DNA of 64,000 nucleotides from Perlabentimonas sp041656735. Lineage in GTDB: Bacteria; Bacteroidota; Bacteroidia; Bacteroidales; Tenuifilaceae. The stretch is taken from assembly GCA_041656735.1 (NCBI GenBank), contig JBBACY010000010.1:23245-87244 (forward strand). Reading direction: 5' to 3'. Every line of letters starts with the position of its first letter. The first letter of the stretch is position 1. This document shows positions 8,875 through 16,658 of this stretch, piece after piece. The position numbers were made by a program, and so were the translations under genes. The notes under the pieces are model-generated. The model ran no database searches. It saw nothing but the letters and a program-made list of their open reading frames with translations, and was not told the DNA's origin.

Positions 8875-9990
8875 ATGAAGTGTTTTGCTATCATTTTGTG
8901 TTTTGTTTTTTGCTCTGGTGTTCAAGCACTTGGTCAGAATTCTAATTCAGATTGGGCTACTCAAGGCCAATCGGTTGCACTTGATGTGTACTGGGGATAT
9001 TCACAGTACCACCACCAAGAAATGGCTTACTTAAAACAAACCCCAGCCCAATCAGTAAAGTTATCTTACATACTTAACAGCAGTGGCAGCAAACTGTGGC
9101 ATAGTATTTATCGCTACCCAAAGGTGGGTATCTCATATATGTTGATGGATTTAGGTCATCATAATATTTTGGGCTATTCCCATACCATCTCCCCATTTAT
9201 TAAAATACCAGTTTTCAGCCTTGGTGAAAAATGTTCTTCTGATTTCTTCGTAGGCTCAGGCCTGAGTTATTTACCCAAAATTTATCACCCAGTTAGCAAT
9301 AGTCTAAACACAGCCATATCAACCCATATAAATGTGAATATAGACCTTGGTTTTAGTGTTTCATATTGTGTAAACAATAACCTAAAATTAAGCGGTGGAG
9401 CGCATATTGCCCATTTCTCAAACGGCAGCATAAAAAAGCCCAACTACGGGCTTAACTACACCTTGCTATCACTTGGAGTTCAGTATGGTAACTTTAATTT
9501 AAAACCTGAAGAGACTGTGCAAAACATAGTTAAAGATGAGAAACATCGCATTTTACTGGTTACATCGGGTTCGGTAAAAGAAGCAACAGGGTTTAATGGA
9601 CCCAAATTTGGGGTGGCATCTGGCTCAATTGAGTATAGCCGCCAGGTATGGTTGCCACTTTTCAGGGTCGGCACCTCACTAGATTTTATGTACGATGATT
9701 CACACAGTTTAATTTTACAGAACAATAATATTTTGTACAATTCAAATTGGGAACTAACCAAGCTGGGAATAGCTATTAATGCAGAACTTATTCTGGATAG
9801 GTTGTCGCTGATACTACATTTTGGAGGCTATTACCATAATCTGAGTGGGGCCATTAATAACCAATGGGTTTACCAGCGGGTAGGATTACGATACAAATTT
9901 ACCAATGGGTTGTGGGCACACGTTGCGCTTAAAACACACCTAAACTACGCCGATTATATAGAATTCGGACTTGCGTTTAAACTTTTTTAA
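8875..9990 (+). CDS. PagL-like acyloxyacyl hydrolase (lipid A 3-O-deacylase family)
   Basis: Probable outer-membrane barrel that removes an ester-linked acyl chain from lipid A. 371 residues with a cleavable signal (FCSGVQALGQ). The first half has the usual Bacteroidetes PagL-like pattern: YWGYSQYHHQEMAYL, KLWHSIYRYPKVGISY, HTISPFIKIPVF and FVGSGLSYLPK. The family's catalytic His-x-Ser is in HFSNG (His180, Ser182), followed by PNYGLNY. The second half (about 200-371) is further beta-strand sequence ending in Phe, suggesting a longer barrel than the roughly 150-residue Pseudomonas enzyme. It is a single-gene unit bounded by hairpins on both sides. Family call is good; the actual substrate is inference. 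Confidence 0.8.
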   Translation: MKCFAIILCFVFCSGVQALGQNSNSDWATQGQSVALDVYWGYSQYHHQEMAYLKQTPAQSVKLSYILNSSGSKLWHSIYRYPKVGISYMLMDLGHHNILGYSHTISPFIKIPVFSLGEKCSSDFFVGSGLSYLPKIYHPVSNSLNTAISTHINVNIDLGFSVSYCVNNNLKLSGGAHIAHFSNGSIKKPNYGLNYTLLSLGVQYGNFNLKPEETVQNIVKDEKHRILLVTSGSVKEATGFNGPKFGVASGSIEYSRQVWLPLFRVGTSLDFMYDDSHSLILQNNNILYNSNWELTKLGIAINAELILDRLSLILHFGGYYHNLSGAINNQWVYQRVGLRYKFTNGLWAHVALKTHLNYADYIEFGLAFKLF

Positions 9991-10028
9991 ATCGACAGGA
10001 GTAATTAGCTATACTTGTCGAAAGCCAT

Positions 10029-10064
10029 AAAAAAAGGATTCCATAATATATGGAATCCTTTTTT
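10029..10064. terminator. Bidirectional terminator between convergent genes
   Basis: Stem AAAAAAGGATTCCA / TGGAATCCTTTTTT (left arm about 10030-10043, right arm 10051-10064), with A-run before and T-run after, so it can act in both directions between the PagL-like gene (+) and the gene ending at 10088 (-). Confidence 0.88.
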
Positions 10065-10087
10065 ACTTCTTTTAAACCTAGCTTAAT

Positions 10088-11011
10088 TTACTTAATCTTC
10101 TTAGTAGTTGTTTTGGAAGCTATTGACATAGGGATATCTAACTTTTGTCCCATCATATCGCCAGCAATACTTCCGTTAATATTTTGCTCTAGAACAGATT
10201 CTGTTACAAAACCCTTAGCCTTATCAACAACAATACTGCCATTTATTGTGCCAAATAGGTTATAGGTTACCTCCATACCCTGTAAGTTGCTTTTATTTCC
10301 GGGAACCGTTGCCAAAGTAGATGATACCGAAAGATTAACCTCATCGTTTGTAATCGCCTTAACGGTATATGAAGACATAGTGTTAAGAGTAAATTGGTTT
10401 TCGATACTCTTGCTTTCAGACCACGAATCATTTGTCTTAAGTTTTTTTGTAGGAAACGCTAAAAAAGCACCTTCGAAAATTTGTTTTACTAACTCTTCAT
10501 TAACCAATGAATTTACCATTTGCTCAAGCTGCGCCTGACCATCAGTCATTTTCTCACGCAACTTATCTACATCAGTAACTTCAACTATCTCTCCAAGGGG
10601 TGAAATTATTGCACCAACGCTTTGGTTTACCATAGCTTTAAACACAATAAACTGGGGGTTAGCAAGTGGCGCATCAGACTCATCGTTTGAATCGAACTGC
10701 ATTTCCATTCCTTGCATCTTTAACTCCATTGCTACACGGTCGAAAGTAATTGTTGCCATTATATTGCCATTGTCTTTCTTCTCGGTTACTGCAATGGTGT
10801 ACTCATAAACCTGATTCTGGTTTATAACCTGCTGCATACCGCTTACAGTTTGGGTAATTACCTGCTCAGTGGATGAGCTAAATTTTGCTTGGTCGCCTTT
10901 ACTTAGGTTTAGTTTTAGGGTTACATCCGAAGCTGAAAGAGCAATAAATGGTAGGCTTAAAGCCATAAACAAGGTAAAAACCTGTTTAATTAATCTTGTT
11001 TTTAGTTTCAT
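10088..11011 (-). CDS. Exported protein of unknown function (DUF6263-like)
   Basis: A 307-residue exported protein with a signal peptide ending near LSASD. The mature part is all beta-like and resembles the Bacteroidetes DUF6263 group: an opening VTLKLNLSKGDQAKF strand, a segment VYEYTIAV plus NIMATITFDRV, and a repeated VDKAKGFVTES...QNI pattern near the C-terminus, as in proteins that compare a readout with and without a modifier. No catalytic motif is recognisable. It is last of three same-strand envelope genes, 93 bases after the DUF3108 gene. Family name is from memory of the pattern and only moderately sure; function unknown. Confidence 0.7.
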   Translation of the reverse strand: MKLKTRLIKQVFTLFMALSLPFIALSASDVTLKLNLSKGDQAKFSSSTEQVITQTVSGMQQVINQNQVYEYTIAVTEKKDNGNIMATITFDRVAMELKMQGMEMQFDSNDESDAPLANPQFIVFKAMVNQSVGAIISPLGEIVEVTDVDKLREKMTDGQAQLEQMVNSLVNEELVKQIFEGAFLAFPTKKLKTNDSWSESKSIENQFTLNTMSSYTVKAITNDEVNLSVSSTLATVPGNKSNLQGMEVTYNLFGTINGSIVVDKAKGFVTESVLEQNINGSIAGDMMGQKLDIPMSIASKTTTKKIK

Positions 11012-11104
11012 TTTTTAGGGTATTAGTTAGTTGAAAAATTTTGGTATAATAATCATAAAGATGTTTCAAAGTTATACTAAAAAGCAAAAAATACAATTCA
11101 CAAG

Positions 11105-11920
11105 CTACTGAACTTTTGCCGTCATAGGATTTGATAAGCCCTCTACTCCTGAAAGGACTGCCTTAACAGAGCCAACTAATATTTTAGCCTCAACCAAAAC
11201 AGGAATCCTGTTAGCATCATCGGTAACCCATATCTCCATATCCTCTCCCCCCTTAAAAATTGTTCCCTTTACAAGCAACACCGAAAAACGGATTGTATTA
11301 AACACCTCTCCATCCCGAGTTTTGAGTTGCTCCTTCCCTTTGTAACGAATAAACAAATCGAAAATCTCGTTATCAATGGCCATCGTTAAAGGAATTTTCT
11401 CATCCTTGGAGAAACTGTTAAAATCGAGCGTGCGACAGAAATATATTGCGCTAAGCACATCAAAAGTACAGGTTTTTAAGGGCAAAACTTCCTTTTTATA
11501 GGGTCTATCAGAGTTATGAGAAACTACATCGAGCATTTGTTGTGCATAATCAAAATTATACCTGTTGAATGCTTTGTATCCGCCTTCGTAAGTATCACGC
11601 TCAAACCAAAATGGTTTTAGGGTTTGTGGGTTCACTATTGACTCAAACCTGTCGCGTACCTTAAAAATCCAATCGTATTTTTTTAAACTCCAGCCCGTTG
11701 ATTTCAGATGTAGTGCCGATTTTCCTTGGTATAGCGTGTCGTCAACTCTAAATTCAACATCACCAGCATTAATCCATATAAAGCCCCAATTATAAACAGC
11801 CCTGTAGGTAATTACCTCGCCAGCATTAAAACTTCGCTGTTTTACGTCGCAACCCTGCCCTGCGGCAAATGCAAACGAAAGAAATACGAGGAAATATGTG
11901 GTGATTATCCTTTTCGACAT
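11105..11920 (-). CDS. DUF3108-domain periplasmic protein
   Basis: A 271-residue protein with a signal peptide (FAFAAGQG). The mature sequence shows the DUF3108 pattern: GEVITYRAVYNWGFIWINAG, a long beta-barrel-like run with VRDRFES, PFWFERDTYEGGY and FNRYNFDYA, and a late segment KGEDMEIWVTDD-like (GGEDMEIWVTDDANRIPV). The fold is probably a lipid- or ligand-holding LolA/LolB-like half-barrel, but no substrate is known. It lies 22 bases downstream of a small lipoprotein gene and upstream of the DUF6263-like gene, suggesting a three-gene envelope unit. Confidence 0.8.
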   Translation of the reverse strand: MSKRIITTYFLVFLSFAFAAGQGCDVKQRSFNAGEVITYRAVYNWGFIWINAGDVEFRVDDTLYQGKSALHLKSTGWSLKKYDWIFKVRDRFESIVNPQTLKPFWFERDTYEGGYKAFNRYNFDYAQQMLDVVSHNSDRPYKKEVLPLKTCTFDVLSAIYFCRTLDFNSFSKDEKIPLTMAIDNEIFDLFIRYKGKEQLKTRDGEVFNTIRFSVLLVKGTIFKGGEDMEIWVTDDANRIPVLVEAKILVGSVKAVLSGVEGLSNPMTAKVQ

Positions 11921-11942
11921 TATTGCAAGTTTAAAAACTGTG

Positions 11943-12431
11943 CTACTTAATTTTAGCCAAACGCGCGGTTACCTTGGCGGTACGCTTGGAATATATAACT
12001 GGGATAATAAACTTCTTTGTTTCGTATTGGGGATAAATTACAACATCGTAGCCAGGGTTCTCTGTCATTAAATTATATAATGCGTAGGCATTCGCCTTGC
12101 CCTTTGCCTGGTCGCCAAGCACTGGGACAAAAGTTGAGATCATACCCACAACTGACTCAATGGGAATTACTGCATTTAGTGAGACTCCTAAATCTGCCGA
12201 TGGAGCATCGTTAGAATTTGATATGGTTGCTGCGTTCCATTTAAAAATCCTCGACCAATCGATACAAAGCACCCGAGTTACAGTTGCCTCGGCAACTACC
12301 TGCTCAGAGTATTCAAAGTCGGCTTTGTAAAACTCGATGTGGTAGTTTGGGGTTTGCATCGTTTTGTCCATAATTGAACAGCTGCTAAAAAGAACTGTAA
12401 CGAGGAGTAGAATTAAAAGGTGTTTTTTCAT
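11943..12431 (-). CDS. Small outer-membrane lipoprotein of unknown function
   Basis: A 162-residue lipoprotein; lipobox LFSSC gives Cys18. The mature part contains HIEFYKADFEYSEQV, an ATVTRVLCIDWSRIF strand, and a C-terminal half with KGKANAYALYNLM and GYDVVIYPQYE ending in KVTARLAKIK. This matches a family of small Bacteroidetes lipoproteins whose central ALYNLM/YDVVIYPQ segment recalls TRL-like proteins. I cannot give a function. It is first of the run towards 10088. Confidence 0.75.
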   Translation of the reverse strand: MKKHLLILLLVTVLFSSCSIMDKTMQTPNYHIEFYKADFEYSEQVVAEATVTRVLCIDWSRIFKWNAATISNSNDAPSADLGVSLNAVIPIESVVGMISTFVPVLGDQAKGKANAYALYNLMTENPGYDVVIYPQYETKKFIIPVIYSKRTAKVTARLAKIK

Positions 12432-12554
12432 TAGTAAAAAGTTAGGTTAATTAATTATTTAAAACAAAATTCTTGGTATAAGCACTTGCCTTAATGTAAA
12501 TTTATTTGTTCCAGATGATTAAAGTCAAATATGAAGTTACTGGTTTTAAAAAAG

Positions 12555-13499
12555 TTATTCGGTTTTCGATTTCGCTTTGGCAATTCGCTCCATTAGCGCA
12601 ATGAGAAGATAACCTGTAATTCCTAAAAATATTGCAAAACCAACCTCTAAGGTTAGTGCATTTGGAACAAAGAGATCATATCCCTGCACAATTTTAGCAC
12701 CTTCTTTCAAAACAAATTCTCCCATGCTATCAACACGGTAAATTTCGTTTTTCCATGGCCATAAAATACTTAACGAACCTAGTATAAAACCGGTTAATAA
12801 TGCAACGGTTTGGTTTTCGTACTTTTTATAAACCCACGAGAGGCCATGAGAAAGAACTAAAATACCTGCCACTCCACCAATTACTACAGGTAAAAGTACG
12901 GCAAAATCGGCATGGTTAACGGCATCTATCATTACAAGTTCATAATTACCCATCAGCACCAGAACGAACGAACCCGAAAGTCCTGGTAAAATCATACTCG
13001 AAACAGCTACGGCTCCACAAATAAGAAGGTAAACAAACGAGTCGTTTTGCGTTGCTGGGGTAAGAAACGAAACCATTACAGCTATTGCTGCCCCAATAAT
13101 AAAGGTTACTGCTACGCTCAAACTCCATTTTGAAATTGTTTTACCTACGTAATACACCGAGGCTAAAATTAAGCCAAAAAAGAAAGCCCAAATATATACT
13201 GGGTAAGAGTCAAAAAGAAACTTTAGTATGCGAGCGAAACTCACAATACCAATTAGCATACCAAACCCAAGGGATAGAATAAAATATAAATCGACGTATT
13301 TAAATAACTCCTTGAAGCGCCCCTTAAAAAGCAACTTAAGGGCATGGGTATCAAAAGATTTTATTGCATTAATAATGCGTTCAAATATTCCGGTAATAAG
13401 CGCGACGGTTCCTCCTGAAACGCCAGGAATAACGTTAGCAGCACCCATTCCGAGTCCTTTTAAAGAGTAACTAAGGTGGGTTAATAAAAATTTCTTCAT
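12555..13499 (-). CDS. popT: DUF368/PopT undecaprenyl-phosphate translocase
   Basis: Inner-membrane protein of 314 residues. DUF368 proteins (PopT) return the C55 lipid carrier undecaprenyl phosphate from the outer to the inner leaflet for peptidoglycan and glycan synthesis. The N-terminal signature GMGAANVIPGVSGGTVALITGIFE is clear (GMGAANVIPGVSGG), with its inverted-repeat partner in the second half, SSMILPGLSGSFVLVLMG. About eight hydrophobic segments are visible. It starts 42 bases after comA, suggesting a TPR-comA-popT transcript. Confidence 0.9.
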   Translation of the reverse strand: MKKFLLTHLSYSLKGLGMGAANVIPGVSGGTVALITGIFERIINAIKSFDTHALKLLFKGRFKELFKYVDLYFILSLGFGMLIGIVSFARILKFLFDSYPVYIWAFFFGLILASVYYVGKTISKWSLSVAVTFIIGAAIAVMVSFLTPATQNDSFVYLLICGAVAVSSMILPGLSGSFVLVLMGNYELVMIDAVNHADFAVLLPVVIGGVAGILVLSHGLSWVYKKYENQTVALLTGFILGSLSILWPWKNEIYRVDSMGEFVLKEGAKIVQGYDLFVPNALTLEVGFAIFLGITGYLLIALMERIAKAKSKTE

Positions 13500-13541
13500 A
13501 AAATAGGAATGTGAGGTTAACCTGCGGAGAAATGGAACAAT

Positions 13542-14303
13542 CTACTTTTTCAGGAACTTAAAAAAAGTATCGCCTCGTAGCCCTATGCGTAAAGTTTCTA
13601 GAGCAATTACCTCATTTGGGGCAATGTTTCCAAGGTTAACATTAGCATCTAAAAGATTAACAAACATGGCTTGCTGGTTCTTTATTGGCGCCTCCCAGAG
13701 CACATCGTCAATACTAATATTGCTCATTATTTGCTCTATTAACTCGCTGTTGGCGCTATGGTCTGAATTATAGATGCCAATGTTACCGCCCTCGCGTGCC
13801 TCAGCAATCACTTTCCATGAACCGGCCTGTAGCTCGTTTTTCATCATTCTCACCCAATCTTCATTGGGAATAATAACATCAGCCTGTTTTGATCCAACCT
13901 CTGATATTACGGTTACCTGTTGCGACAGTTTAGCAATATACTCGCATTTTTTTTCGTGCGGCATTTCGAGTGTGCCATCTGACACCTCAGCCAAATCAAG
14001 TTTTAATGTATCGAGCAATTTCCTAAACTCATCAAACATATTGCGAGCAATAAAAGCTTCAAAAAGTGTTCCCCCAAGGTAAGGCTTAATGGCATTCTGT
14101 TTAAGAACTGCTATTTTATCTTTGATGTTGGGGGTAACCATTGCCGTTCCGAATCCAAATTTCACCATATCAACATACTGACCTGATACGCTAATCATAT
14201 TTTCGAGTTCGCGAATACTCAGCCCTTTATCCATAACCATGGTTAAACCATTATTACGGGGTTTTGCGTCCCTAATAGGTAAGTCGGGTAATAGTTGTAG
14301 CAT
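13542..14303 (-). CDS. comA: Phosphosulfolactate synthase (ComA family)
   Basis: ComA adds sulfite to phosphoenolpyruvate to form (2R)-phosphosulfolactate, the first step of coenzyme M synthesis in methanogens and of sulfolactate formation in some bacteria. The 253-residue TIM-barrel protein shows the family pattern: NGLTMVMDKGLSIRE near the N-terminus, VDMVKFGFGTAMV, KPYLGGTLFEAF, LAEVSDGTLEMPHEKK, VISEVGSK and EAREGGNIGIY. Length fits the family. It is 23 bases after the TPR gene and 42 before popT. In Bacteroidetes the product might feed sulfonate or sulfonolipid synthesis; that is inference, as no partner gene (comB, comC, cysteate synthase) is in the window. Confidence 0.88.
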   Translation of the reverse strand: MLQLLPDLPIRDAKPRNNGLTMVMDKGLSIRELENMISVSGQYVDMVKFGFGTAMVTPNIKDKIAVLKQNAIKPYLGGTLFEAFIARNMFDEFRKLLDTLKLDLAEVSDGTLEMPHEKKCEYIAKLSQQVTVISEVGSKQADVIIPNEDWVRMMKNELQAGSWKVIAEAREGGNIGIYNSDHSANSELIEQIMSNISIDDVLWEAPIKNQQAMFVNLLDANVNLGNIAPNEVIALETLRIGLRGDTFFKFLKK

Positions 14304-14326
14304 TGTAATTATTTTAGTGGTGGAGT

Positions 14327-15727
14327 TTATATCGACTTAAGCTGAAGAATGAACTTTGGGTCGTCGATAATGGAAACAACGGCTAAAAACTCTTCAACAG
14401 TAAATACGTTTATTTTTTTGGCCTGCTTAAGTAAGGTGAGCGCTACCTTCGTTTTTCCTTGGAGGTAAAGTGCGGCAGCAAAAAGAATTTTAATGGCAGC
14501 GTTAGAAACGAATTTTTCGGCAATTTCGTAGTATAGTTCTTCAACAGCTGTAAATTTTTCTTCGAAAAGCAAAAGCTCAATCATCCCAATATAGGCATCA
14601 ACCTCATCGGCATTAAGGTTTGTAGCCTCCTTATATGCCTCCATGGCTTCTAAATCAGAGCCCATCTCAAAATACACCTTGGCAAGGCCCAACCAGTAAT
14701 CATAATTGTCGAATTCAATATCTATGGCTTTTTTTATTTGCTCTAGGGCAAAGGGAAAATTCTCTTTTTTAAGATGAACAATGCCAATTCCAAAAAGGGC
14801 GTCGGAAAACAGGGAGTCAATCTCTAAGCATTTATCATATGACTCGAGAGCCTTATCGAAGAATCCCAACTTCTCGTTACACTCGCCTATTGATGCATAA
14901 ATTCGTGGGTTCTCAGGTTCAAAAGCAATCAGTTCAGAAAATGCTTTTTCAGCATCGGCATATTTCTCAATGGTTGCGTACGTATTTGCCAAATTATGAA
15001 TTGCTGAGGTATTACTGGGGTCAATGGCCAAAGCAAAACCGTAAGCCTCAAGGGCCTTAGAAAAGTCGGCATTTCGAGTATGAACAATTCCTAAATTATA
15101 CCATACGCTCGATGAAAAAGGGTTAAGATCGAGGTACTTATTGTAGAAATCTTCACTTTTAGAGAGTTCGCCAAGTCGTTCGTAACTATAGCCTAACTCG
15201 AACAGTATATTAAGCGAATCTTTTGTAATACTATATCCATATAATAAATATCTAAGGGCATAGTTAATCTCTTCTATATCCTGATACAGGGAAGCTATCC
15301 GATACAAAAGATCGACCTTGTCATCCGAATAATTATTTGTAGCGTACCAAAAAGATTCGTGCGCACTATTTAAATCACCTAAAGCAAGGTGTGTTTGCCC
15401 CTTTAAAAAGTGCAACTCCCCATTCTCAGGCTCAATTTTTACGAGAAGGTTTAATATTTCAAGAGCTTCGATAAACTTAGCGTCCATAATTAGCAACTCT
15501 ACCTTCTTAAGTTGTATCTCCGATGAGTAGGGATGCATACTAAATGCAATATCAACCGCCTGCGAAGCGCCTTGTGAGTCTTCGGAGTTTAGATAGTACT
15601 CAATAATGTTTTCAAAATCAACAACATCAAAAAAGAAATTACGGTTATGCTTAAGCATATCCTCATACCTTTGTACTATCTCCATTGTTTCATCGGAACC
15701 GTAAAAGAATTCGTTTTCTTCTCTCAT
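14327..15727 (-). CDS. Tetratricopeptide-repeat protein
   Basis: A 466-residue soluble protein built almost wholly of TPR units, for example YALRYLLYGYSITKDS, AVWYNLGIVHTRNADFSKALEAYGFALAIDPSN-type repeats (VWYNLGIVHTRNADF) and SAIHNLANTYATIEKYADAEKAF. I count roughly ten units. No signal peptide or catalytic domain is visible, so it is probably a cytoplasmic scaffold. I use the ATG at 15727 (MREENEFF); an in-frame TTG at 15754 would add nine unlikely residues. It probably heads a transcript with comA and popT. Confidence 0.85.
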   Translation of the reverse strand: MREENEFFYGSDETMEIVQRYEDMLKHNRNFFFDVVDFENIIEYYLNSEDSQGASQAVDIAFSMHPYSSEIQLKKVELLIMDAKFIEALEILNLLVKIEPENGELHFLKGQTHLALGDLNSAHESFWYATNNYSDDKVDLLYRIASLYQDIEEINYALRYLLYGYSITKDSLNILFELGYSYERLGELSKSEDFYNKYLDLNPFSSSVWYNLGIVHTRNADFSKALEAYGFALAIDPSNTSAIHNLANTYATIEKYADAEKAFSELIAFEPENPRIYASIGECNEKLGFFDKALESYDKCLEIDSLFSDALFGIGIVHLKKENFPFALEQIKKAIDIEFDNYDYWLGLAKVYFEMGSDLEAMEAYKEATNLNADEVDAYIGMIELLLFEEKFTAVEELYYEIAEKFVSNAAIKILFAAALYLQGKTKVALTLLKQAKKINVFTVEEFLAVVSIIDDPKFILQLKSI

Positions 15728-16046
15728 AGAAAAACAATATACTTTAAGGGGCAAATTTACTAATAATTACTAGGAAACAAGAAGCATATGGTTTAAATGA
15801 TATTAACAAGGTGCGAAACATATTAACAATCCTTTGCAGAAAATATTAAATCATAAAACACATATGTTTCTGCCTTAACATATTGCCGCTACGCCTTGTT
15901 CAACTTTAATGAAGGCTAAAAAGACTTTATAAGCAGATGGTAAGACACCTTCGCTTCATTTTTCAGCCTTGCAGTTAAAAAAAATAACCCTAAATCCTTA
16001 TTACTAAGGATTTAGGGTTGTTGGAATAGTTTTCAGAAAAGAATAT
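15728..16046. other. Intergenic region upstream of TPR gene
   Basis: About 320 bases with no supportable gene. It contains the iorB terminator hairpin at 15986-16019 and must hold the promoter of the TPR-comA-popT run on the minus strand. I saw no clear riboswitch or operator. Confidence 0.6.
15986..16019 (-). terminator. Rho-independent terminator after iorB
   Basis: Perfect 15-bp stem (15986-16000 with 16005-16019), 4-base loop. Read on the minus strand it is followed by a T-rich tract (A-run at 15977-15984 on the plus strand). It ends the iorAB transcript. Confidence 0.88.
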
Positions 16047-16631
16047 TTACTTCATATATTCTTGTGAGAATTCGCGGCCAGCCCTAAGCGCTTTTATATT
16101 TACCTCAACCACCTCGGCACCCTTGCTTCCGAAGAGTTTACGAACGCCATCTTCAAGATCGCTAAACTCGATATCGATAAAAGGCGAAGCAGCACCAAGC
16201 ATTACAATATTCGACGACCTTGACGAACCAACCTCCTTGGCAATAGCGTCGGCATCAAGAGCGATGTGGTTTTTAATCTTTTTAACCTCTTTCATAATCC
16301 CCTCTACCTCGGGATAATTGGGAATGTTATCAAAAGGAGTAGTATTGGTCACTAACCAGCCTTTTGGGCTTAGGTAGGGTAAATACCGAAGACCCTCCAT
16401 AGGCTCAACCGACAGAATAAGATCGGCTTTACCGTGTGAAATAAGGTCCGAGGAAATTGGTTTATCCGAAAGCCTTAGGTTCGACTGAACGTCGCCACCA
16501 CGCTGGCTCATACCATGAACCTCGGCTTGCTTAATGTATAGGTTGCTTTTTACGGCTGCTAATCCGATGCCAGCAGCAATGGTAAGTATGCCTTGTCCGC
16601 CAACCCCTGCAAGTATAATATCTGTTTTCAT
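16047..16631 (-). CDS. iorB: Indolepyruvate:ferredoxin oxidoreductase, beta subunit
   Basis: Gamma-type domain subunit of the 2-oxoacid oxidoreductase that decarboxylates aryl pyruvates (from Trp, Phe, Tyr) to aryl-acetyl-CoA. 194 residues, normal length. N-terminal nucleotide/CoA-binding pattern GVGGQGILTIAAGIG, then QAEVHGMSQRGGDVQSNLRLS, a hallmark of the family, and DLILSVEPMEGLRYL. It follows iorA by 27 bases. The reaction is reversible in anaerobes and can also make aromatic amino acids from aryl acids. Confidence 0.92.
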   Translation of the reverse strand: MKTDIILAGVGGQGILTIAAGIGLAAVKSNLYIKQAEVHGMSQRGGDVQSNLRLSDKPISSDLISHGKADLILSVEPMEGLRYLPYLSPKGWLVTNTTPFDNIPNYPEVEGIMKEVKKIKNHIALDADAIAKEVGSSRSSNIVMLGAASPFIDIEFSDLEDGVRKLFGSKGAEVVEVNIKALRAGREFSQEYMK

Positions 16632-16658
16632 AATTGTTTCGTTTAATCTATAAAGTAA

